Of a DNA stretch of 30,407 bases, positions 16,901 to 23,808 are shown piece after piece. The notes under the pieces were generated by a model, which did no database searches, had not been told where the DNA came from, and saw only the letters and a list, made by a program, of their open reading frames with translations. Every line of letters starts with the position of its first letter. Position 1 is the stretch's first letter. The translations under genes and the position numbers were made by a program. Source of the stretch: an uncultured Clostridia bacterium. Its GTDB lineage: Bacteria; Bacillota; Clostridia; Christensenellales; Pumilibacteraceae. The DNA lies in assembly GCA_947086925.1 (NCBI GenBank), contig CAMUAL010000023.1:1-30407 (forward strand), given 5' to 3'.

Positions 16901-17271
16901 GGGGGTGTACCGGCTTCGACGGGTCGGTGCGGAGCGGGAAAAGCAAGCGGCAGGGTCGACTGCCTCAACCACGCAAAATAAATTAAACGCTAACAATCAA
17001 AAAACGGTAAGCGCACCCGCGCTTGCCCTTGCAGCTTAATTATATAGCTGTCGCCGAATCTGTTCGGCTCGCTTGAACGGATAAGGTGTCAACATTAAGG
17101 CGAGGTAGCGGTGCGGAATGTTTTTGACCGCATGTGCGAAACTTAGAAAACTCGCGGCGGCAATGTTTGCTCTTTGCCGTTATCGCCGTTAAACTTTGCA
17201 AAAAGCTAAGCTTGTAGAAAGCCCTCTTTATCCCGATTCGGAAATGGGTTCAACTCCCATCACCTCCACCA
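16901..17271 (+). ncRNA. ssrA: Transfer-messenger RNA (tmRNA)
   Basis: One-piece tmRNA of 371 bases that rescues stalled ribosomes. The 5' GGGGGUG (16901-16907) pairs with CACCUCC (17261-17267), followed by discriminator A and encoded CCA (17269-17271). The 5' part has the conserved GGCTTCGACGGGT segment, and the T arm is ATGGG-TTCAACT-CCCAT. The tag frame opens at GCT (16989) and ends at TAA (17037-17039), giving ANNQKTVSAPALALAA. The tag ends in the usual ALAA-type degron but is longer than common tags, contains lysine and has no acidic residue. The CCA end is the left boundary of the island that follows. Confidence 0.95.
17257..17271 (+). repeat. Putative attL: 15-base direct repeat at the ssrA 3' end
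   Basis: CCATCACCTCCACCA is the 3' end of tmRNA and recurs exactly at 18842-18856. Sequence similarity continues after both copies through a hairpin to about 17350 and 18933. Confidence 0.75.
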
Positions 17272-17279
17272 AAAAATAT

Positions 17280-17316
17280 GTCGTAATTTGTCGAAAGACA
17301 AATTACGGCATTTTTT
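17280..17316 (+). terminator. Terminator of ssrA
   Basis: A 13-base stem (17280-17292 with 17297-17309, one G-T pair) closed by a GAAA tetraloop and followed by six T. It starts 9 bases after the CCA end. Confidence 0.9.
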
Positions 17317-17485
17317 ATAAAAATTTTGTCACAAAACGGTATTGTTGACAGAAGTAATCAACAATTATGTGATATTATATAATTAAGGGAAATAGTCATA
17401 AAGTAAACTGTATTGTGAGTGCGTAAGTTCCGAAGACGGGCGGCAGTCGCTTTTAGGGAAATTCGAAAACTATATTTTTGCTCCT

Positions 17486-17758
17486 ATGGGAAATAAAGGC
17501 AAAAATAAGTTGTTTGAAAGTTGGGGATATGATAAAATGGATTCAAAGTGGCTAAAACAAGAATTTGAACGGCAAGCAAAAGAAAAGTATGAAAGCGGCA
17601 ATTTCAAATTGGGTAAGTTGGATGATTATGGGCAACGCATAAGCATTGAAATAGAATTGCCGAGAAAAGACAGGATAGGTACGGTAAAATTTATATCGGG
17701 TTGGATGGTGTATCCTAACGGTAAGATACAGCTTGCAACGCCGTATGCGAGGAGATAA
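17486..17758 (+). pseudogene. Toxin-like C-terminal domain fragment
   Basis: A 90-residue frame from ATG 17486 with no ribosome site. The same frame stays open upstream for about 27 codons to a TAA with no good start, adding KFENYIFAP just before the ATG. This suggests the tail of a longer lost protein. The domain contains KNKLFESWGYDKMDS, DDYGQRISIEIELP and ISGWMVYPNGKIQLATPY. The ending resembles small C-terminal domains of secreted polymorphic toxins or phage head proteins (DUF6883-like). I cannot name a family with confidence. Its stop is two bases before the next ATG, as in toxin-immunity pairs. Confidence 0.5.
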
Positions 17759-17760
17759 AA

Positions 17761-17964
17761 ATGAAAGAATGTAGCAGAGTAAGACTTATAGTGGAAAAAG
17801 AAAAGTATGCGCGAGAAGGCGTACATAAAGGAATGGATGGTATAATATGCGATCCTCGCAATATAAACGGACAATGGCTTGTCAGTTTCGACCAAGAAGG
17901 AGATTTGCCCGAAATTGCATGTATTCCGGTAAAAGAAGAAGATTTGGAAGTAATGTTTGAATAA
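17761..17964 (+). CDS. Small protein, possible immunity protein
   Basis: A 67-residue acidic protein: MKECSRVRLIVEKEKYAREG, then VHKGMDGIICDPR, WLVSFDQEGDLPEI and PVKEEDLEVMFE. The shape is that of a small beta-barrel, reminiscent of KOW-like or DUF4926-like immunity proteins. GAGGAG (17749-17754) lies inside the end of the preceding frame and places the start firmly, so translation would be coupled to the toxin-like fragment. The immunity role is inferred from gene order and size only. Confidence 0.6.
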   Translation: MKECSRVRLIVEKEKYAREGVHKGMDGIICDPRNINGQWLVSFDQEGDLPEIACIPVKEEDLEVMFE

Positions 17965-18064
17965 ATCACTATGATTTTATGTAACAGATTCAACTCCGCT
18001 TGAAAAATCGCAGAATATCTTTTTTGTAGTCGGCTCACATTACGGGGGATACGCCCCCTGAAAG

Positions 18065-18093
18065 AGAAATCGCATTTGCGGTTTCTTTTTTTT
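18065..18093 (+). terminator. Terminator inside the island
   Basis: AGAAATCGCA (18065-18074) pairs with TGCGGTTTCT (18077-18086), one wobble, followed by a run of eight T. It closes the toxin-like/immunity pair. Confidence 0.8.
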
Positions 18094-18174
18094 GCAACAG
18101 AAAAAGCAATATATTTATTTAAAATAAAAACACACAAAATAATTATTAAAATTTATATAAAAACAATAATAATG

Positions 18175-18203
18175 TTGACAATTACTGCAATATGATTTAT
18201 AAT
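18175..18203 (+). promoter_or_regulatory. Perfect-consensus promoter in the island
   Basis: TTGACA (18175-18180), 17 bases, TATAAT (18198-18203). It drives the orphan gene at 18237 and shows that the true start is not the ATG at 18192, which lies inside the promoter. Confidence 0.85.
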
Positions 18204-18236
18204 ATAAGCAGTAAAAGGATAAGGAGAAATATTATT

Positions 18237-18611
18237 ATGGAATGGCAAATTGTGAAAATCAAACAAACAGATGGACGCTCATCTGCATTTGTAAGTATAG
18301 GGAGAGGACAACTTGATTTTAATGCGGAAGCGTGTAAATTAGTTAAGGATACAGGAAATTTTAAATTCGCCCAACTATTAACAGCACAAGAAAACGGGAA
18401 AGCAGTAGTTGCAGTAAAGTTTCTTGAAGAAAGTGAGGAAAATTGTATAGCCATAAAAAGAAAAAAAGTTGACGGAAAAACTGTACAAGGAATGACTGTA
18501 CGAAATAAAGGCACAATAGAAAAAATATTTGGTAAAAAGGGTGTTAATGAAGGGATGAATCGCTATCCTGTTTTATTAGTAGAAAAAAATATACTTAAAA
18601 TTGTAGATTAA
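18237..18611 (+). CDS. Orphan island protein, unknown function
   Basis: A 124-residue basic protein starting MEWQIVKIKQTDGRSSAF and ending VLLVEKNILKIVD, with KRKKVDGKTVQGMTVRNKG in between. No membrane segment, signal peptide or recognised domain was seen. The start at 18237 is supported by AGGAG at 18222-18226 and by the promoter ending 33 bases upstream. Codon use (many AAA, ATA, TTA, AGA) is much more AT-biased than in gyrA or ftsH, fitting horizontal transfer. It is the only island gene with an intact promoter, ribosome site and frame, and so the most likely functional cargo. Confidence 0.75.
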   Translation: MEWQIVKIKQTDGRSSAFVSIGRGQLDFNAEACKLVKDTGNFKFAQLLTAQENGKAVVAVKFLEESEENCIAIKRKKVDGKTVQGMTVRNKGTIEKIFGKKGVNEGMNRYPVLLVEKNILKIVD

Positions 18612-18845
18612 TTATGTATTTTTTCGTATATCCCTTGCGACTAACTGTTTGCCGTATAACGGGTATTCGGATAGCGGCAATTCAACCGCAAAATAAAATT
18701 CTCGTCTATCTACCTTGTATATTTGAGTGTGCGTCTTTATCGTTTTACGTTCTACCGGCAACGTGACATTGCATCCATGCCCGCGTCACTGCCGAGCGGA
18801 ACGGCAAGCTTTTTTTCTGCGCAAACGGTGCGCATTTGTCACCAT
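18612..18845 (-). pseudogene. Possible broken gene with one in-frame TGA
   Basis: On the minus strand an ATG at 18845 follows GGAGGTG at an ideal distance. The frame gives 19 residues (MVTNAHRLRRKKACRSARQ), one TGA, then 57 further codons to TAA at 18614-18612, including KTHTQIYKVDRREFYFAVEL and YGKQLVARDIRKN. The ribosome site and start codon are supplied by the complement of the repeated tmRNA 3' end. The second part reads like real protein but matches no family I know. It is either a gene inactivated by a nonsense change or chance. Confidence 0.3.
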
Positions 18846-18856
18846 CACCTCCACCA
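18842..18856 (+). repeat. Putative attR: second copy of the ssrA 3' end
   Basis: An exact copy of CCATCACCTCCACCA. The upstream sequence is unrelated to tmRNA, so this is a displaced 3' end rather than a second ssrA gene. Confidence 0.75.
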
Positions 18857-19081
18857 ATAAATCGGCAAATTTCGTAAAAGAGATTTGTCGATTTTCCATA
18901 TAAAAAAGTTGTCGCAAATCGGCATTGTTAATATCGGCAGAGTGGGAAGTTTGCCGCGTTTCGGCGCAAATCCGAATTCGCGTATTGTTTTGTATAACGA
19001 AAACGGGGTGGCGTGAAAAACCGTAACGGGTAGACGGATAAGATTTAGCGGGGAAGTGGAAAGTATTTTTTACTGTCGCTA
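18857..19081. other. Non-coding stretch downstream of the island
   Basis: No reading frame stands out. The first 80 bases are diverged from the region after ssrA and include a 12-base hairpin (AAATCGGCAAAT 18859-18870 with ATTTGTCGATTT 18883-18894, one wobble), probably the original ssrA terminator. The remainder, up to the promoter at 19082, shows nothing recognisable. Confidence 0.5.
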
Positions 19082-19110
19082 TTGACTTTTCCGTCTTATT
19101 TTGCTAAAAT
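19082..19110 (+). promoter_or_regulatory. Promoter of the hydroxyacyl-CoA dehydrogenase gene
   Basis: TTGACT (19082-19087), 17 bases, TAAAAT (19105-19110), about 22 bases before the ATG. Confidence 0.7.
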
Positions 19111-19132
19111 AATATTATCGGAGGATTTTATT

Positions 19133-20068
19133 ATGAATTACAAAAAAATAGTTGTTGCCGGCGGCGGCGTGCTCGGAAGTCAAATAGCATATCAGGCTGC
19201 ATACTGCGGATTCGATGTAACAATTTGGTTGCGTAGCAATGCAAGCATAGACCGCACCGTACCCAAACTCGAAAACCTCAAAGGCGTGTACGAAAGCATG
19301 ATAAACAGCATGGAGAAGGGTGAAGATTGGGCGCTCGGTATCGCCGATAAAGACAATTTCGATAAAAAAACATGCCTTGAAAAATCGGAAAAAGCTTATG
19401 CGGGTATCAAGCTCGAAACCGATATTGCCAAGGCGGTTGAAGACGCCGATTTGGTGATAGAGTCGATGGCTGAAAATAAGGACGATAAGATTGCGTTTTA
19501 CAAAAAGCTTGCGCCGATTCTGCCCGCCAAAACGGTTATCGTTACAAACTCGTCCACATTGCTTCCGTCTACATTTGCCAAATTTACGGGAAGACCCGAT
19601 AAATTTCTGTCGTTGCACTTTGCCAATTCGATTTGGAAAAACAATCTCACCGAGGTTATGGTGCAAAAATCGACGGACAAACGGTATTTCGATGAAGTCA
19701 CGGAATTTGCCGAATCCATGAGAATGATTCCAGTGCCCGTGCTTAAAGAGAAATCCGGTTACCTGTTAAATTCCATGCTCGTTCCGTTGCTGTTTTCTGG
19801 TATGGATTTATACGTCAACGGCGTATCGGACCCCGAAAGTATCGATAAGGCTTGGACGCTCGGCACGGGTTCTCCAAAAGGACCGTTTAAGATATTGGAT
19901 ACCGTTGGCATTACCACGGCTTACAATATAGTTTCGATGTACGTGAAGATTCCGTCGTTTCTCGCGCCTTACAATTTTAAAGGCATGCACAAAATGTTAA
20001 AAAAGATGATTGACGAAGGTAAGCTCGGAATGGCGTCCGGCGAGGGATTTTTCAAATATAATAAATAA
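19133..20068 (+). CDS. 3-hydroxyacyl-CoA dehydrogenase family protein
   Basis: NAD-dependent oxidoreductase of the 3-hydroxyacyl/3-hydroxybutyryl-CoA dehydrogenase family, 311 residues. The N-terminal Rossmann motif is VVAGGGVLGSQIAYQAA. The catalytic series appears as ESMAEN, TNSSTL and LHFANS, followed by SGYLLNSML. The usual HFFNP is here HFANS, so the active-site surroundings and substrate may differ from classical Hbd. The C-terminal helical domain starts near residue 190. GGAGGA lies about 7 bases before ATG 19133. The frame extends to 19082 but that would overlap the promoter. No thiolase, crotonase or acyl-CoA dehydrogenase gene is nearby, unlike butyrate operons. Confidence 0.85.
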   Translation: MNYKKIVVAGGGVLGSQIAYQAAYCGFDVTIWLRSNASIDRTVPKLENLKGVYESMINSMEKGEDWALGIADKDNFDKKTCLEKSEKAYAGIKLETDIAKAVEDADLVIESMAENKDDKIAFYKKLAPILPAKTVIVTNSSTLLPSTFAKFTGRPDKFLSLHFANSIWKNNLTEVMVQKSTDKRYFDEVTEFAESMRMIPVPVLKEKSGYLLNSMLVPLLFSGMDLYVNGVSDPESIDKAWTLGTGSPKGPFKILDTVGITTAYNIVSMYVKIPSFLAPYNFKGMHKMLKKMIDEGKLGMASGEGFFKYNK

Positions 20069-20138
20069 AGCGATTAACTACGCAAAAGACTTGTCGGCGT
20101 TTCGGTGATGCGGGTTTATACTTTTCGGCACTGAAAAC

Positions 20139-20169
20139 AAAGCGATGCGCGAGAGCATCGCTTTTTTTT
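20139..20169 (+). terminator. Terminator after the dehydrogenase gene
   Basis: AAAGCGATGC (20139-20148) pairs perfectly with GCATCGCTTT (20155-20164) around a 6-base loop, followed by more T. Confidence 0.9.
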
Positions 20170-20236
20170 ACGGGCGGCTTACGGTATTACACTTAACTTT
20201 CACAAACACGTCATATTCGTCGAATAGGCATATTAC

Positions 20237-20265
20237 TTGACATTGCGGATAACGAGTGATATACT
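20237..20265 (+). promoter_or_regulatory. Promoter of the lipoprotein genes (extended -10)
   Basis: TTGACA (20237-20242), 17 bases, TATACT (20260-20265) with TGA upstream of the -10 box. It is strikingly similar to the ftsH promoter over about 37 bases. Confidence 0.85.
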
Positions 20266-20331
20266 ACATATGTAACAATGGCGTTAAGATAGTATTTCTT
20301 GCGCCCTTTTTTATAAAGAGGTGTAAAACTT

Positions 20332-23300
20332 ATGAAGAAGAAGTTTTTGTTATTTACTGCGTTTATGACGCTTATTTTGGGACTTTCGGTAGTCCTCGCG
20401 GCATGCGGTAACACCGGTTCGACTGCCGAATATCAAGTTACCGTGTTGAATGCCGACGAAACACCGCTCGAAGGCGTTACGGTTTTATGGAAATCGGGAA
20501 GTAAAACGTCAGGCAGTGCGGTAACCGACGCCGACGGCGTTGCAAAAGCCACGCTTGCCGCGGCTAATTATACCGTGTCGTTATCGGGAATAGCGGAAGG
20601 CACCGTATACGATGCAGTTACCGTAGGTTCGATACTCAGTAAAGTGACGATTACTTTGCGTGTAAGCAAAGTGCTTTACACCGCAACCGTAATAGATAAA
20701 GACGGAAAACCCGCAGTCGGCGTTACGGTAAACTGGCTTAGCGGAACGGGCGTTGCCGGCACTGCGGTAACCGACGCAAGCGGCAAAGCCGAAAGAGAAC
20801 TCGATTACGGCGATTACACGGTTGTATTGGCATCGGGTCTGCCTGCGGGCAATGTTTACAACGGAGTGATTTCTTCTAACGGAAAAACGCCCAACGTAAG
20901 CTTTGCACTGGAAGGCGGTGTTTCTTTTGATTACAGCGTAACTCTTAAAACCGAGGGCGGACTGCTGTTTAACAACCAAAGCGTATTTGTATACAAGGGC
21001 AGTCAGCTTGTGGCATCGGGCAAAACCGACGATAACGGCGTATACGGTTTCACGAACGTGGCGGGCGATTATACTATAAGAGTAATGGGATTGCCCGAAG
21101 GTTACACCGCACAGTCGTTGAGTCTTTCGGATTTAAACAGAAGCGGCGAACTCACGTTGTATTCTTCCGTTGTAACAAGCAAGCCTTCTTCATCGCTCAG
21201 ATACTTAATGGGCGATATAATCCACGATTATAATTTTAACGTGCCGTATATTATGCAGGGCGAAACAACCAAACGCACGTATTCCATTAAAGACCTTTTA
21301 GACCCGACCAAAGGCGACAAAAAGGCGATATTTATAAATAATTGGGGCACAAAATGCAGTTGGTGCGTTCAGGAAATGCCTTTAATGCAGGAAGCTTACG
21401 AAAAATACGGCGACGATATAGAAATAATAGCCGTAAGCAACTACAATGGCGGCGATTCGGTGAGCGTGATAACGTCGTTCTATCAAGCGAACAGCTATAC
21501 ATTCCCCATGGTGCGCGACAACAACAATTTTGTCTCTAAATTCCAACTTAAGAACTATCCCACAACCATTGTTATCGACCGTTACGGCGCGGTGGCGCGC
21601 ATAGAGAGCGGCGCGATACTTTACGCAGAAGTGTGGGATAAACTGATAGAAAGATACATCGCCGACGATTACGTTCAGACGTTTAAGCGCGGCGACTCGA
21701 TAAGCGATTCGATTACAAGTGAAATTTCCAAGCCCGATTTCGAAGTCGACCCGGACCACTACAATAAAATAAACGAGAGCGAATTGGGCTTAGGCGGTGA
21801 GGTTGAATGGTTCGGCTCGGATAACGAGTACGCATGGCCGTATATGTACGACGTAGTAGACGGAGTTTCGGAAGGCGACGAAAAATTACTTTATGCGTCT
21901 AACTCGGGTAGGGGCAATACAACTGCCATAATTTACGCCTATGTGGAAATACCCGCCGGTAAAGTGTTCACGTTCGATTATTACTGTCAGTCGGAAACAC
22001 TTGACGTATTGTCCGTTTATTGGGACGGTCAAGTGGTTCAAGAGATTTCGGGCAGCGACCCCACGTGGCGCACATGTTATCTGTTTTCGGAACTTGCTAG
22101 CGGCAGACACTTACTTGCGTTAACCTACGCAAAAGACCCCGGTCTCGACGTAGGCAAAGATAACGTGTTTATTAAAAATGTTCGATTTGCCGAGTCGGAA
22201 GAAATCCCCGAAGGCACCGATATGTTGCGCGCGGCGGCGTACGGTATTCCGCAAGCGGACGCAACTCAGTACCCGCACTACGCCAAAGTTTCTATTGTCG
22301 ACGACGGCTACTACCACGTAAATTTAAGTTCGTTGCAAAACAGCAATCATGCGGGGGCAGACCCAAGCCCTATGCTGTTTGCAAACCTTATGACCGCGAC
22401 TAATTGGTCTACAAATTCGATAAGCGCGTTCGTAACGGGTAAGCGCGAGGAAGACGGCGAATATGCAGTCGATTGCAACTTCATCGTTAACGGCGTTAAA
22501 AAAGATTGGCGTGACGAACTTATAGAATATTGCAGAGCGGCGTCGGCATCGGATTTGTACGGTTTGATTCCCGTAGACAAAGAATTCTACGACCTTTTGA
22601 TTGCGTTTATGACAAGGGTTAAAGAAACGTTCAACAAAGAAGGCGACAAAGAATTGCGCGACGATAACGAATGGCTCGAAATTTGCTACTTCTATTCGCA
22701 TTACGGCAACGACGGTGAATTTATCGGCAGCCCCATTGTAGGGCTTACCGAAAAGACGGCTATTAACGTAAACGATATTTTAGATAATAACGGCGAATGG
22801 AAAGCAGAACTTACTCGCGTTATGTATCCTTTCCCCGTAACCATTTACGCGTACACGGCGCCCGATGACGGTTTGTACAGAATTCAGTCGCTTATACCCG
22901 TTGCAACGGGCGAAGAAGATCAAAAAGGCGCGCAGATATGGTTGTATAACGACGAAACCAGCTCCGACGAGCCGCTTATTCACAGCGGTAACGGGCGCTT
23001 TATACGCGACGGCGTAAACGAGCATAACTTCGATATTTACCGCTATATGTACGCGAACGAGAAGTACTACATTGCGGTTGCGTACCTTAATAGCGAAAGC
23101 GGTACGTACGATTGTCGGATAAACAAAGTAGAAAGCGGAAAAGCTACGGTTCTCGAGCCTTGCTCGGAAAACGAATTCAAGCTTGCGGTTGACGCAAACG
23201 GCAACCCCTCTCTTATGCTTTTGGGCGCGATAGATTACGAGTACGACGCGGACGCCGACCGCTACTACGAGATTAAATCGAACGGCACGCGCGTAAGCTT

Positions 23301-23748
23301 AATTTACCTTGACACTAAGTATGCGTTGGCATTCAGCAGATTCTCGCTCAGCGAGCTTGTGGATTTATATGAACAAGACCCCAAGGATTTCACCGCGCTT
23401 ACTTATAAAATGTTCGATTTTAGGTACAGAGTGGCTTATTTCACCGAAGAGGTAACGGAAAACGGTGAAAGCTACAATGTAATCAACTACAACCCCCAAA
23501 TGTCTTTGACGTCGTACGGAGAGAAGTATAAAGATTGCACCGACATTATGAAAGGTTATATAACCGATTCGTTAAAAGATGAAAACGACGGTTTGATTCC
23601 CGTAAACAAAGAAATTAAAGAAATTCTCGATTTGTTTATCGAAACTCGCTTGAATATGCTTTTAGACGAAAAGCAAGACAGCGTGCTTGAAAACGAATGG
23701 TTGCGTTTCTGTTGGTATTACAGAGTTTACGACGAAAACAGCCGTTGA
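20332..23748 (+). CDS. Large lipoprotein with Ig-like repeats and a TlpA-like domain
   Basis: A 1138-residue exported lipoprotein with lipobox LAAC (Cys25). Residues about 34-285 hold three beta-sandwich repeats of the carboxypeptidase-regulatory type, with patterns such as GKPAVGVTVNWLSG and VTDASGKAERELDYGDYTV. A thioredoxin/TlpA-like domain (about 318-435) follows, with active site WGTKCSWC (Cys342, Cys345) and cis-proline segment YPTTIVIDRYG. The remaining 700 residues are largely unrecognised and contain two related modules ending in GLIPVDKE (744) and GLIPVNKE (1087), each followed by an EWL..C.(F/Y)Y segment. GAGGTG lies 8 bases before the ATG. Likely an outside-facing thiol redox protein on the cell surface; the target is unknown. 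Confidence 0.85.
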   Translation: MKKKFLLFTAFMTLILGLSVVLAACGNTGSTAEYQVTVLNADETPLEGVTVLWKSGSKTSGSAVTDADGVAKATLAAANYTVSLSGIAEGTVYDAVTVGSILSKVTITLRVSKVLYTATVIDKDGKPAVGVTVNWLSGTGVAGTAVTDASGKAERELDYGDYTVVLASGLPAGNVYNGVISSNGKTPNVSFALEGGVSFDYSVTLKTEGGLLFNNQSVFVYKGSQLVASGKTDDNGVYGFTNVAGDYTIRVMGLPEGYTAQSLSLSDLNRSGELTLYSSVVTSKPSSSLRYLMGDIIHDYNFNVPYIMQGETTKRTYSIKDLLDPTKGDKKAIFINNWGTKCSWCVQEMPLMQEAYEKYGDDIEIIAVSNYNGGDSVSVITSFYQANSYTFPMVRDNNNFVSKFQLKNYPTTIVIDRYGAVARIESGAILYAEVWDKLIERYIADDYVQTFKRGDSISDSITSEISKPDFEVDPDHYNKINESELGLGGEVEWFGSDNEYAWPYMYDVVDGVSEGDEKLLYASNSGRGNTTAIIYAYVEIPAGKVFTFDYYCQSETLDVLSVYWDGQVVQEISGSDPTWRTCYLFSELASGRHLLALTYAKDPGLDVGKDNVFIKNVRFAESEEIPEGTDMLRAAAYGIPQADATQYPHYAKVSIVDDGYYHVNLSSLQNSNHAGADPSPMLFANLMTATNWSTNSISAFVTGKREEDGEYAVDCNFIVNGVKKDWRDELIEYCRAASASDLYGLIPVDKEFYDLLIAFMTRVKETFNKEGDKELRDDNEWLEICYFYSHYGNDGEFIGSPIVGLTEKTAINVNDILDNNGEWKAELTRVMYPFPVTIYAYTAPDDGLYRIQSLIPVATGEEDQKGAQIWLYNDETSSDEPLIHSGNGRFIRDGVNEHNFDIYRYMYANEKYYIAVAYLNSESGTYDCRINKVESGKATVLEPCSENEFKLAVDANGNPSLMLLGAIDYEYDADADRYYEIKSNGTRVSLIYLDTKYALAFSRFSLSELVDLYEQDPKDFTALTYKMFDFRYRVAYFTEEVTENGESYNVINYNPQMSLTSYGEKYKDCTDIMKGYITDSLKDENDGLIPVNKEIKEILDLFIETRLNMLLDEKQDSVLENEWLRFCWYYRVYDENSR

Positions 23749-23808
23749 TTTACGGAAAATAAAACCAAAGCATATAAATTTAAAGTTAATATTGCAGGAG
23801 AAGATATT

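Larger units (their letters stand above)
17272..18856. mobile_element. Small island inserted at the ssrA 3' end (integrase-less)
   Basis: The 1585 bases between the two copies of the tmRNA 3' end are distinctly AT-rich. They hold a 5'-truncated toxin-like frame, a coupled small gene, an orphan gene with its own promoter, and a broken minus-strand frame. ssrA 3' ends are a classic tyrosine-integrase target. No integrase is present, so this is probably a decayed remnant or an element mobilised from elsewhere. The relic ssrA terminator lies beyond the right copy, as expected if the element rebuilt the tmRNA end on insertion. Confidence 0.65.

Noticed and set aside
17985..18000. Third partial copy of the tmRNA T arm (TTCAACTCC)
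   Set aside because: Only nine bases match and the flanks are unrelated; probably chance.
18192..18236. N-terminal extension of the orphan island gene
   Set aside because: The extension overlaps the -10 box and the expected transcription start; AGGAG supports ATG 18237.
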